Below are positions 16,691-24,588 of a DNA stretch of 64,000 bases, piece after piece (position 1 is the first letter of the stretch; the number at the start of each line of letters is the position of its first letter). Location: assembly GCA_017305135.1 (NCBI GenBank), contig JAFKNA010000016.1, positions 1 through 64,000 on the forward strand, in the 5' to 3' direction. The notes beneath the pieces were generated by a model. It was given only the letters and a program-made list of their open reading frames with translations, made no database searches and was not told where the DNA came from. This stretch comes from Lysobacterales bacterium. Lineage in GTDB: Bacteria > Pseudomonadota > Gammaproteobacteria > Xanthomonadales > Rhodanobacteraceae. Position numbers and translations under genes: made by a program.

Positions 16691-18994
16691 ATGCGCAAGC
16701 TGCTCCCCTTCCTGGCCCTGGCATTCCTCCTCGCCGGGCCGGCGTTCGCCAAGCCGGTGCCGGAGGCTGTGCCGGTGCTCAAGGCCACGCCTTCGCAGGC
16801 GCAGGCGGCGATCTGGGCGACGCGCTTCCTGACCCGCTTCCACTACAAGCCGATGGCGCTCGACGACGCCATGTCGGAGAAGATCTTCAGCCGCTACCTC
16901 GAATCGCTGGATGCGGACAAGCTGTTCTTCACCGCTGGCGACGTGGAGCGCTTCGGCGCCTGGCGCGACAAGCTCGACGATGCGATCTACGACAAGGATC
17001 TCACCGTTCCCTTCGCGATCTTCAACGTGTACGAACAGCGGGTCGCCGAGCGCGTGGCCCACGCGCGCGCGCTGCTGGCCAGGGGCTTCGACTTCAGCAA
17101 GGACGAGAGCTACGACTTCGATCGCGAGAAGGCGGCCTGGGCGCCCGACGCCGCGGCGCTGGACGAGATCTGGCGCAAGCGCGTCAAGAACGACTGGCTG
17201 CGCCTGAAGCTCGCCAACAAGCCCGACAAGGACATCCGCGAGACGCTGGACAAGCGCTACGCCAACTACCTCGACCGCGTCCGCCAGCTCAACGGCGAGG
17301 ACGTGTTCCAGACCTTCATGAACGCCTACGCCTCGTCCATCGAGCCGCACACCAACTACCTCGGGCCGCGCGCCTCGGAGAACTTCGACATCGCCATGAA
17401 GCTCTCGCTGGAAGGGATCGGCGCGGTGCTGCAGCGCGACGAGGACTACACCGCGATCCGCGAGATCGTGCCCGGCGGCCCGGCGGCGCTCTCCGGCAAG
17501 CTCAAGGTGGGCGATCGCATCGTCGGCGTCGGCCAGGGCGAGAACGGGCCGATCACCGACGTCATCGGCTGGCGCCTGGACGACGTGGTGGAGAAGATCC
17601 GCGGCCCCAAGGACACCACCGTGCGCCTGGAGGTGCAGCCGGTCGACGCCGGGCCCGACGGCAAGCACGTCACCCTCGCCCTGGTGCGCAAGAAGGTGAG
17701 CATCGAGGAGCAGGCCGCCAAGAAGTCGATCATCGAGGTCGAGGACGGCGGCCACACGCGCCGCATCGGCGTGATCTCGCTGCCGACCTTCTACCAGGAC
17801 TTCGACGCGCGCCGGCGCGGCGAGGCGGACTACAAGAGCGCCACCCGCGACGTCGAGAAGCTGCTGGTCGAGCTCAAGGCCGACAAGGTCGATGGCGTGC
17901 TGGTGGACCTGCGCAACAACGGCGGCGGCTCGCTGGCCGAAGCCACCGATCTCACCGGCCTGTTCGTCGGCAAGGGCCCGGTGGTGCAGGTGCGCAATGC
18001 CGGCGGCCGCGTCGAGGAGGAGCAATCCACGCGGCCGGCGGTGTGGAACGGCCCGCTCGGGGTGCTGGTCAACCGCGCCTCGGCCTCCGCTTCGGAAATC
18101 TTCGCCGCGGCGATGCAGGACTACGGTCGTGGCCTCATCATCGGCGAGCCGACCTTCGGCAAGGGCACCGTGCAGAACCTGATCGACCTCGACGAGGTGG
18201 CACGCAACGAGACGCCCGAATACGGCGAGGTCAAGATGACCATCGCCCAGTTCTTCCGCATCGACGGCGGCTCCACGCAGCTGCGCGGGGTGACCCCGGA
18301 CATCAGCTTCCCGCTCACGGTGGATGCCAAGGACTTTGGCGAATCCAGCTACGAGAACGCGCTGCCATGGACCTCGATCGCGCCGGCGAAGTACACGCCG
18401 GTGGCGAACCTCAAGCCCGTCATTCCCGCGCTGATCGAGCGCCACGACGCGCGCGTGGCGAAGAACGTCGAATGGCAGAACTTCGAGAGCGATCTCGCCG
18501 ATCTCGGGAAGCTGCGCGCCGAGAAGACCGTGTCGCTCAACGAGACGGCGCGCCGCGAGCAGCGCGACGAGCAGGAAGCCCGCCGCAAGGCGCGCGAGGC
18601 GGCGGCGACGCCGGCGGTGCCGGTACTGGATCCTGCGGAGAAGACCCGCGAGGAGATCCGCGAAGCCGCCGACCCGTCAGCGGCCCACCCGGCCGGCCCG
18701 GCACACACCGGCGCAGCGCCCACGCCGGCAGCTCCTGCAGGCGCGGGCGGTGCCGGCAGCGCCACGCCCGACGCGTCGCTGGTCTCGCCCACCGACGACG
18801 GCCTGCAGCCGGACGAGCGCAGCATCCAGAGCGACCTCAAGCGCGAGCAGGATGCCAAGAAGCGCCGCGACGTGGTACTCGACGAGGCCGCGCACATCCT
18901 CGCCGACGAGATCGGCATGGTACGCGCGAACGACAAGCTCGCCGCCGAGGTGCTGCCGCACGCGGCGCTGGTGCCCGCCGGCGGCGTGGACTGA
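16691..18994 (+). CDS. prc: Carboxy-terminal processing protease Prc/Tsp
   Basis: A 767-residue periplasmic S41 protease degrading tagged or misfolded envelope proteins and trimming peptidoglycan enzymes. It has a signal peptide (MRKLLPFLALAFLLAGPAFA). The N-terminal helical domain includes LESLDADKLFFTAGDV. A PDZ domain lies near 240-330 (GIGAVLQRDEDYTAIREIVPGGPA). The catalytic domain has DLRNNGGGSLAEA, Ser466 in SASASEIFAAAMQDYGRG and Lys491 in EPTFGKGTVQ; the 25-residue Ser-Lys spacing equals E. coli Tsp. The C-terminal DUF3340 region is split by an Ala/Pro/Gly-rich stretch (about 640-705), longer than I expect for the family. The 279-base upstream spacer shows no clear promoter. Confidence 0.96.
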   Translation: MRKLLPFLALAFLLAGPAFAKPVPEAVPVLKATPSQAQAAIWATRFLTRFHYKPMALDDAMSEKIFSRYLESLDADKLFFTAGDVERFGAWRDKLDDAIYDKDLTVPFAIFNVYEQRVAERVAHARALLARGFDFSKDESYDFDREKAAWAPDAAALDEIWRKRVKNDWLRLKLANKPDKDIRETLDKRYANYLDRVRQLNGEDVFQTFMNAYASSIEPHTNYLGPRASENFDIAMKLSLEGIGAVLQRDEDYTAIREIVPGGPAALSGKLKVGDRIVGVGQGENGPITDVIGWRLDDVVEKIRGPKDTTVRLEVQPVDAGPDGKHVTLALVRKKVSIEEQAAKKSIIEVEDGGHTRRIGVISLPTFYQDFDARRRGEADYKSATRDVEKLLVELKADKVDGVLVDLRNNGGGSLAEATDLTGLFVGKGPVVQVRNAGGRVEEEQSTRPAVWNGPLGVLVNRASASASEIFAAAMQDYGRGLIIGEPTFGKGTVQNLIDLDEVARNETPEYGEVKMTIAQFFRIDGGSTQLRGVTPDISFPLTVDAKDFGESSYENALPWTSIAPAKYTPVANLKPVIPALIERHDARVAKNVEWQNFESDLADLGKLRAEKTVSLNETARREQRDEQEARRKAREAAATPAVPVLDPAEKTREEIREAADPSAAHPAGPAHTGAAPTPAAPAGAGGAGSATPDASLVSPTDDGLQPDERSIQSDLKREQDAKKRRDVVLDEAAHILADEIGMVRANDKLAAEVLPHAALVPAGGVD

Positions 18995-19087
18995 GCGGCG
19001 GCGGGGCGCTGCAGATACCCGGCCCGCGCAATGGCGAGCGCGAAAGCCTGAAACACGAAGGCAGTCGTGGGCGTCGGCCGCGTGGGG

Positions 19088-19135
19088 CCGACCTGCGGGA
19101 CGGTGTTGAACCGCAGGTCGGGGCTGCGTCCCCGA
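19088..19135. repeat. Overlapping hairpin repeat between prc and the SDR gene
   Basis: In the 214-base convergent spacer, CCGACCTGCGG (19088-19098) pairs perfectly with CCGCAGGTCGG (19111-19121). An overlapping TCGGGG...CCCCGA hairpin (19118-19135) could form as an alternative. A further partial copy of GACCTGCG occurs near 19175. It may act as a bidirectional terminator or be a member of a dispersed intergenic repeat family; no U tract follows. Confidence 0.6.
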
Positions 19136-19208
19136 CACCGGTCCGTCGCGCGCGTCGATCGCGCAGGCCCGACCTGCGCGGCGCAGGCTTCCCGGGATTA
19201 CTGCGGAC

Positions 19209-20033
19209 TCAATCCGGATCGAGGAACAGGTCGGGCAGCAGCGGCTGTCCGGGCTGGACGGCGTAGCGGTTGAAATCAGTCTCGCCCGCCTCGCGCAACA
19301 CTTCCTCGTCGATCAGGAAGCGGCCGTGGAAGCCGGCCGCCTCGCGGACCAGCACCGCATGCGCGGCATCGGCGACGATCGCGGGCTTTCGGCAGCGTTC
19401 GATCGGCACGCCCGGGATCATGTTGAGCGCGTCGGTGGCGATGATGGTGCGCGGCCACAGCGCGTTGACGGCGACGCCCCTTGGGCCGAATTCGGCGGCG
19501 AGGCCGATGCTGACGAAGCTCATGCCCATCTTGGCCAGCGTGTAGGCGGTGTGCGGGCGCCACCATTCCGGCGCCAGCGAGGGCGGCGGCGCCAGGCTCA
19601 GGATGTGCGGGTTGCCAGCCTCCAGCAGGTGCGGCAGGCAGGCCTGCGCGCACAGGAAGGTCCCGCGCGCATTGACCTCCTGCATCAGGTCATAGCGCTT
19701 CATCGGCGTCTCCAGTGCTCCGGCCAGCCAGATCGCGCTGGCGTTGTTGACCAGGATGTCGATGCCGCCGAAACGATCCACGGTGGCGGCGACGGCGGCC
19801 TGCACCGCGGCCTCGTCGCGGATGTCGCAGCGGAGCGCCAGCGCCTGGCCGCCGGCCTCCTCGATCGCGGCGGCGGCGCTGTGGATGGTGCCCGGGAGCT
19901 TCGGATTCGGCACCGCGCTTTTGGCGGCGATCGCGACATTGGCGCCATCGCGCGCGGCGCGCAGGGCAATGGCGAGACCGATGCCGCGCGAGGCACCGGT
20001 GATGAACAGGGTCTTGCCGGCAAGGCTTGGCAT
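19209..20033 (-). CDS. Short-chain dehydrogenase, HSDL2-like
   Basis: A 274-residue classical-fold SDR. The cofactor loop is FITGASRGIGLAIALRAARDGAN. NNAS is present in DILVNNASAIWL, and the active-site pair is Tyr and Lys in HTAYTLAKMGMS. The sequence tracks human hydroxysteroid dehydrogenase-like 2 closely (AIAAKSAVPNPKLPGTIHSAA, ETPMKRYDLMQEVNARGT, GVAVNALWPRTII), though the SCP-2 domain of the human protein is missing. Probable NADP(H)-dependent oxidoreductase of unknown, perhaps lipid-derived, substrate. The ATG at 20033 is 10 bases from the stop of the next upstream gene, so it likely ends a gloA-containing unit. Confidence 0.9.
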   Translation of the reverse strand: MPSLAGKTLFITGASRGIGLAIALRAARDGANVAIAAKSAVPNPKLPGTIHSAAAAIEEAGGQALALRCDIRDEAAVQAAVAATVDRFGGIDILVNNASAIWLAGALETPMKRYDLMQEVNARGTFLCAQACLPHLLEAGNPHILSLAPPPSLAPEWWRPHTAYTLAKMGMSFVSIGLAAEFGPRGVAVNALWPRTIIATDALNMIPGVPIERCRKPAIVADAAHAVLVREAAGFHGRFLIDEEVLREAGETDFNRYAVQPGQPLLPDLFLDPD

Positions 20034-20043
20034 CGCGGGCGCC

Positions 20044-20466
20044 TCACCAGCTGCCGGTGTTCGGCATCGACGCCCAGGGTTCCGCCGGCGGCAGGCGCTC
20101 GCCCTTCTGCAGCAGCTCCACCGAGATGAGGTCCGGCGAACGCACGAAGGCCATGTGGCCATCGCGCGGCGGGCGGTTGATGGTGATGCCCATGGATTCA
20201 AGGTGCGCGCAGGCGGCGTAGATGTCGTCCACCTCGAAGGCGAGATGGCCGAAGTTGCGCGCGCTGCCGTAGTCCTCGTCCGAGCCCCAGTTCCAGGTGA
20301 GCTCGATCTCCGCGTGCGACGAGGCGTCGGCGCTGAGGAACACCAGCGTGTAGCGGCCGGCCTCGTTCTCCATGCGGCGCCGCTCGCGCAGGCCGAGGCC
20401 CTCGCAGAAGAAACGCAGGTTCGCGTCGAGGTCGCGGACGCGGATCATGGTGTGCAGGTATCGCAT
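20044..20466 (-). CDS. gloA: Glyoxalase I / VOC-family protein
   Basis: A 140-residue vicinal-oxygen-chelate protein, of the length of lactoylglutathione lyase. It begins [20 protein letters not shown] with the metal-ligand His. [12 protein letters not shown] follows with a ligand Glu, then [22 protein letters not shown] and [14 protein letters not shown] with the last ligand Glu. This fits isomerisation of the methylglyoxal-glutathione hemithioacetal, although PDG/N-WGS- variants also occur in other VOC enzymes. Start at 20466 is supported by GGAG seven bases upstream. It lies 11 bases after the stop of the Lon-N gene, in the same direction. Confidence 0.85.
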   Translation of the reverse strand: MRYLHTMIRVRDLDANLRFFCEGLGLRERRRMENEAGRYTLVFLSADASSHAEIELTWNWGSDEDYGSARNFGHLAFEVDDIYAACAHLESMGITINRPPRDGHMAFVRSPDLISVELLQKGERLPPAEPWASMPNTGSW

Positions 20467-20477
20467 CGGATTCTCCT

Positions 20478-21071
20478 TCAGCCGTCCTGGAAGCGCGGCA
20501 GGTAGTGGGCAAGCTGGGCGAGCCGCAGCAGCGGGTCGGTCGTTTCCAGCAGGTGTTGCTTTTCCGCCGGCGCGAGTGGCAGCAGTTCGGCGAGGCGGAA
20601 GCCGACCCAGCTCGCGTCGTCGAAGCATTCGCGCCGGGCCTTCGCGTAGCGACCACCGACCTGCTCGACGAGGCGCTCCAGGATCGTCGCCAGCAGGCCG
20701 TGCTCGGGCGGCACGGGAAGATGCGGCTCCTCGGGCCAGGGTTCCACGGAGGCCGTGACCAGGCCATTGTCACGCACGCGGGTGGAACGCGCGCGAAACC
20801 GCCCGCGCCCTTCCACGGTGATGCCGAGCAGCCCCTCGGGCAGCGTATCGAAGTCGCTGATGCGGGCCATCGTGCCGACCGCGGCGGGAATGGCCGGCGC
20901 GCCGGTTTCCTCGCCATCCAGGATCAGGCAGATGCCGAACTCCGACCCGTCGCGCGCGGAATCGCGCACCAGGTCCAGGTAGCGGGGCTCGAAGATGCGC
21001 AGCGCCAGCGAGCCGCCGGGGAACAGCACCATCCGGAGCGGGAACAGCGGAAGATCGATCAGGTCCACCAT
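20478..21071 (-). CDS. Lon N-terminal (LON substrate-binding) domain protein
   Basis: A 197-residue stand-alone LON_substr_bdg domain protein without ATPase or protease parts. Family blocks are [45 protein letters not shown] and [13 protein letters not shown]. The C-terminal helical part ends [17 protein letters not shown]. The ATG at 21071 is preceded by GGAGAGG; an upstream ATG in the same frame (21095) adds eight residues. Such proteins are common in gammaproteobacteria and cyanobacteria; their role is not established, perhaps as a protein-binding module. Confidence 0.9.
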   Translation of the reverse strand: MVDLIDLPLFPLRMVLFPGGSLALRIFEPRYLDLVRDSARDGSEFGICLILDGEETGAPAIPAAVGTMARISDFDTLPEGLLGITVEGRGRFRARSTRVRDNGLVTASVEPWPEEPHLPVPPEHGLLATILERLVEQVGGRYAKARRECFDDASWVGFRLAELLPLAPAEKQHLLETTDPLLRLAQLAHYLPRFQDG

Positions 21072-21140
21072 CCTCTCCGGCGGGAACCGCGGCAAAGGCG
21101 ATCGATGCGCGACGCGTGCCGGTCCATCGAGGCGCCTCCG

Positions 21141-22598
21141 TCAACGGCCCCCGTCGCCGTTGCCGAGCCGGCGCAGGAAACGGCGCGGCGCATCCTCGAA
21201 GCCGCCGTTGGACATGAAGACGACATGGTCGCCGCGGCGCGCCGCGTCCAGCAGCAGGCCGAGCATCGCGTCCACATCGGGCGCGGCATGGCCGCGTCCG
21301 CCGAGCGCGTCCAGCACGGGCGTGGCGTCCCAGGGAAGCTCGGCGCGTTGCAGGAACACCACCTCGTCGGCGTCGGCCAGCGCCGGCGCGAGCTGGGCGG
21401 CGTGGGCGCCCATGCGCATGGAATTGGAACGCGGCTCCATCGCCACCAGGATGCGCGCCGAACCGACCTGCGCGCGCAGGCCGGTGAGGGTGGTGGCGAT
21501 CGCCGTCGGGTGGTGGGCGAAGTCATCGTGGATGCGGATGCCATCACGCTCGCCGATGAACTCCATCCGCCGCGCCACGCTGCGGAACCCCGCCAGCGCC
21601 GGCAGCGCCGCCGCCACGTCGACGCCCACCGTGTGCGCCGCGACCAGCGCCGCCAGCGCGTTCATGACGTTGTGGCGGCCGGTGAGACTCCATTCCGCGC
21701 TGCCGAGGTCGCGCCCCCGGTGGCGCACGCGGAACGCCGAGCCGTCGGCGCGCAGCAACTCGGCGCGCCAGTCGCCCGCGGCGATGCCGAAGCTCTCCAC
21801 CGGCGTCCAGCAGCCCATCGCCAGCACCTCGGCGAGGTGCTCGTCCTCGGCGTTCACCACCAGTCGCCCGTTGCCCGGCACGATCCGTACCAGGTGATGG
21901 AACTGGCGCTGGATCGCGGCAAGGTCGGGAAAGATGTCGGCGTGGTCGTATTCCAGGTTGTTGAGGATCGCCACCGTGGGCCGGTAGTGCAGGAACTTGG
22001 AGCGCTTGTCGAAGAACGCGGTGTCGTATTCGTCGGCTTCGATGACGAAGAGCGGGGATTGGGAATTGGGGATTGGGGATTCAGCAGCGCCGCGCATCGC
22101 GGCATCCTGAGCTTTGACCAATCCCGGATCGCGAATCCCGAATCCCGGCTCCAACCGCGCAGAGACGCCAAAATTGGCCGGGACGCCGCCCACCAGGAAG
22201 CCCGGATCGTGGCCGCAGGCATCCAGGAGCCAGGCCAGCAGCGAGGTGGTGGTGGTCTTGCCGTGGGTGCCGGCGACGGCGAGCACGCGCCGCTGCGCGA
22301 GCAGGGTGCGGCCCAGCCATTCCGGGCCGGAGACGTAGGGCAGGCGCCGGTCGAGGACGTACTCGACCGCCGGGTTGCCGCGCGACAGCGCGTTGCCGAC
22401 GATGACCAGGTCCGGCGCCGGGTCGAGATGCGCGGCCCGATAGCCGTGCTTCAGGGTGATGCCGAGGCCCTCGAGCTGGGTCGACATCGGCGGATAGACG
22501 TTCGCGTCCGAGCCCTCCACTTCGTGGCCGAGCTCCCGCGCGAGCGCGGCGAGACCTCCCATGAAGGTCCCGCAGATGCCAAGGACGTGGATGCGCAT
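21141..22598 (-). CDS. mpl: UDP-MurNAc:L-alanyl-D-glutamyl-mDAP ligase Mpl, with in-frame repeat insertion
   Basis: A 485-residue Mur-ligase-family enzyme recycling the cell-wall tripeptide onto UDP-MurNAc. It has the N-terminal HVLGICGTFMGGLAALA, the ATP loop AVAGTHGKTTTTSLLAW, FVIEADEYDTAFFDKRSK, NLEYDHADIFPD and the C-terminal IHDDFAHHPTAI. Between FGVSARL and FVIEADEYD, where E. coli Mpl has only a few residues, lies an extra segment of about 35 residues (about 149-183). It is encoded by a GGGGATT inverted-repeat element (22053-22150) that preserves frame. The rest of the protein is intact, so the insertion is probably tolerated as a surface loop. Follows adk on the minus strand after 12 bases. 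Confidence 0.93.
   Translation of the reverse strand: MRIHVLGICGTFMGGLAALARELGHEVEGSDANVYPPMSTQLEGLGITLKHGYRAAHLDPAPDLVIVGNALSRGNPAVEYVLDRRLPYVSGPEWLGRTLLAQRRVLAVAGTHGKTTTTSLLAWLLDACGHDPGFLVGGVPANFGVSARLEPGFGIRDPGLVKAQDAAMRGAAESPIPNSQSPLFVIEADEYDTAFFDKRSKFLHYRPTVAILNNLEYDHADIFPDLAAIQRQFHHLVRIVPGNGRLVVNAEDEHLAEVLAMGCWTPVESFGIAAGDWRAELLRADGSAFRVRHRGRDLGSAEWSLTGRHNVMNALAALVAAHTVGVDVAAALPALAGFRSVARRMEFIGERDGIRIHDDFAHHPTAIATTLTGLRAQVGSARILVAMEPRSNSMRMGAHAAQLAPALADADEVVFLQRAELPWDATPVLDALGGRGHAAPDVDAMLGLLLDAARRGDHVVFMSNGGFEDAPRRFLRRLGNGDGGR
22053..22150. repeat. GGGGATT inverted-repeat element inside mpl
   Basis: The left arm (22053-22082) consists of GGGGATT/GGGAATT units. The right arm (about 22117-22150) holds the complementary AATCCC units (CCAATCCCGG, GAATCCCGAATCCCGG). 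About 35 bases of other sequence lie between. The same organisation is seen at 2342-2457. The element lies within the mpl reading frame and contains no stop codon in that frame. Confidence 0.85.
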
Positions 22599-22610
22599 GG
22601 AGGCGCCCGC

Positions 22611-23201
22611 TCAGGCGCTGGCGCGGGCTTCCTCGGTCCCGGCCGGCAGCGCCGCGAGGATGCGCCCGGAGACCTCCTCGAGCTTGCCGACGCCGTCGAC
22701 CACCGCCAGCTTGCCGAGGCGCGCGAAATGGTCGGCCACCGGCGCGGTCTGCTCGGCGTACACGCGCAGGCGTTCGCGCACGGTCTCCGGCGTGTCGTCC
22801 TTGCGGCCCTCGGCGGCCGCGCGGCCGGCGATGCGCTCGACGATCAGTTCGCCCGGCACCTCGAGCTTGATGGCGATCTCGAGCGGCTGGCCGAGGCGCG
22901 CCAGGAGCTGCTCCAACGCCTCGCACTGGGCGAGATTGCGCGGATAGCCGTCGAGGATGAAGCCGCGCGCGGCGTCGGCCACGGCGAGGCGCTCTTCCAG
23001 CATGCCGAGCACGATATCGTCGGAGACCAGTTGCCCCGCCTCCATCACCGCCTTGGCCTTGACGCCGAGCGGCGTGCCGGCCTTGACCGCCGCGCGCAGC
23101 AGATCCCCCGTCGAGACATGCGGCACGCCGAGCTCGGTCTTGAGAATCTGCGCCTGGGTCCCCTTGCCCGAACCGGGCGCGCCGAGTAGAACGAGTCGCA
23201 T
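22611..23201 (-). CDS. adk: Adenylate kinase (short type)
   Basis: A 196-residue enzyme for AMP + ATP = 2 ADP. The P-loop is LGAPGSGKGTQA. The AMP site has STGDLLRAAV and GFILDGYPRNLAQCE. The LID is of the short type (RAAAEGRKDDTPETVRERLRVY), lacking the zinc/long lid of enterobacterial Adk, as in Xanthomonas. The start at 23201 (MRLVLLGAPG) is chosen by homology over the ORF's upstream ATG. A strong promoter lies about 36 bases upstream. Divergent from pfp. Confidence 0.96.
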   Translation of the reverse strand: MRLVLLGAPGSGKGTQAQILKTELGVPHVSTGDLLRAAVKAGTPLGVKAKAVMEAGQLVSDDIVLGMLEERLAVADAARGFILDGYPRNLAQCEALEQLLARLGQPLEIAIKLEVPGELIVERIAGRAAAEGRKDDTPETVRERLRVYAEQTAPVADHFARLGKLAVVDGVGKLEEVSGRILAALPAGTEEARASA

Positions 23202-23236
23202 GATGCTCCAGTGGGGGCGGTTCAGAAGGGGCATTT

Positions 23237-23265
23237 ACGCTAGCGGCTGGCCCAAAGCGTGTCAA
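23237..23265 (-). promoter_or_regulatory. Promoter of adk
   Basis: On the minus strand TTGACA (23265-23260) is followed after 17 bases by TAGCGT (23242-23237). This is a perfect -35 with an acceptable -10. The start codon of adk is at 23201. It sits in the 83-base adk-pfp divergent spacer. Confidence 0.6.
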
Positions 23266-23284
23266 ACGGAATCACGGAGAACCC

Positions 23285-24535
23285 ATGCAGGGCAAATTGC
23301 TTTATGCGCAATCGGGTGGCGTCACCGCGGTCATCAACACCACCGCGGCCGCCGTGATCGAAACCGCGCGCGCGGCCCGCGTGCCGCTGCTGGCGGCGCG
23401 GGCCGGCATCCTCGGCGCCTTGCGCGAGGAACTGGTCGACACGCGCCGGCTCGGCCGGGCCGGGCTCGCCGCGCTCCGCCATACGCCCGGCAGCGCCTTC
23501 GGCACCTGCCGCTACAAGCTCCGCGACCTCACCGCCGGGCGCGCCGAGTACGAGCGCCTGATCGCGGTGTTCCGCGCCCACGACATCCGCTGCCTGCTCT
23601 ACAACGGCGGCAACGATTCGGCCGATACGGCGCAGAAGATCTCCGCCGCCGCCCACGCGCTCGGCCATCCGGTACGGGTGATCGGCGTGCCCAAGACCGT
23701 CGACAACGACCTCGTGCTGACCGACAACTGCCCCGGATTCGGCTCGGTGGCCAAGTACGTCGCGCTGTCGATCCTGGAGGCCGGCCTCGACGTCGAATCC
23801 ATGCACGAGACCTCCACCCGCGTGTTCGTGATGGAGGTCATGGGCCGCCACGCCGGCTGGATCGCCGCCGCCGCCGGCCTCGCCGCCCGCGATGCGGGCG
23901 ATCCCCCGCACCTGATCCTGTTCCCGGAGATCCCGTTCGACCAGGCCGGCTTCCTGGCGCGGGTGCGCGAGGTGGTCGAGCGCCGCGGCTTCTGCGTGGT
24001 GGTCGCCTCCGAGGGTGTGCGCGACGGCGACGGCCGCTTTCTCGCCGAGGCCGGCAGCGAGGATGCCTTCGGCCACCGCCAGCTCGGCGGCGTCGCGCCA
24101 GTGCTGGCGGGACTGGTCAAGGAACGGCTCGGCTACAAGTGCCACTGGGCAGTGCCCGACTACCTGCAGCGTTCGGCCCGCCACGTCGCTTCCGCGGTCG
24201 ATGCCGAGCAGGCCTGGGCGGTCGGCCAGGCGGCGGTGGAATACGCGCTGGCTGGCCGCGATGCGATCATGCCGGTGATCCGGCGCCGTTCCGACGCGCC
24301 GTACCGCTGGACAATCGAGGAGGCACCGCTGGCGCGGATCGCCAACCGCGAGAAGAAGCTGCCGCGGCGCTACATCAGCCGCGACGGCTACGGCATCACC
24401 GCGGCGGCGCGCCGCTACCTCGCGCCGCTGATCCGCGGCGAGGCGTATCCGCCGTATGGCCGGGACGGGCTGCCCAGCTACCTGCGCGCGGCGCTGGAAC
24501 CGCTGCCGAAGAAGCTGCCGCCCTACGCCGCCTGA
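23285..24535 (+). CDS. pfp: Pyrophosphate-dependent 6-phosphofructokinase
   Basis: A 416-residue PFK-family enzyme. Phosphoryl-donor loop residues are GGNDSADTA rather than the GGDGS of ATP-PFK, and the following motif is GVPKTVDNDL with Lys, the combination associated with PPi use. Substrate residues lie in VMEVMGRHAGWIAAAAGLA and FPEIPF. PPi-PFK makes the fructose-6-P/fructose-1,6-bisP step reversible; Xanthomonas has this form in place of ATP-PFK. GGAG precedes the ATG by 6 bases. It converges on batD. Confidence 0.93.
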   Translation: MQGKLLYAQSGGVTAVINTTAAAVIETARAARVPLLAARAGILGALREELVDTRRLGRAGLAALRHTPGSAFGTCRYKLRDLTAGRAEYERLIAVFRAHDIRCLLYNGGNDSADTAQKISAAAHALGHPVRVIGVPKTVDNDLVLTDNCPGFGSVAKYVALSILEAGLDVESMHETSTRVFVMEVMGRHAGWIAAAAGLAARDAGDPPHLILFPEIPFDQAGFLARVREVVERRGFCVVVASEGVRDGDGRFLAEAGSEDAFGHRQLGGVAPVLAGLVKERLGYKCHWAVPDYLQRSARHVASAVDAEQAWAVGQAAVEYALAGRDAIMPVIRRRSDAPYRWTIEEAPLARIANREKKLPRRYISRDGYGITAAARRYLAPLIRGEAYPPYGRDGLPSYLRAALEPLPKKLPPYAA

Positions 24536-24557
24536 GGCGGCGCGAAGGCATCAGCGC

Positions 24558-24584
24558 TTGTGAAAATGAGCGTCTGTTTCACAA
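24558..24584. terminator. Hairpin in the pfp-batD convergent spacer
   Basis: TTGTGAAA (24558-24565) and TTTCACAA (24577-24584) form a perfect 8-bp inverted repeat with an 11-base loop, in an unusually AT-rich patch between two converging stop codons. No U tract follows, so a bidirectional terminator is only likely from its position. Confidence 0.4.
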
Positions 24585-24588
24585 ACTC

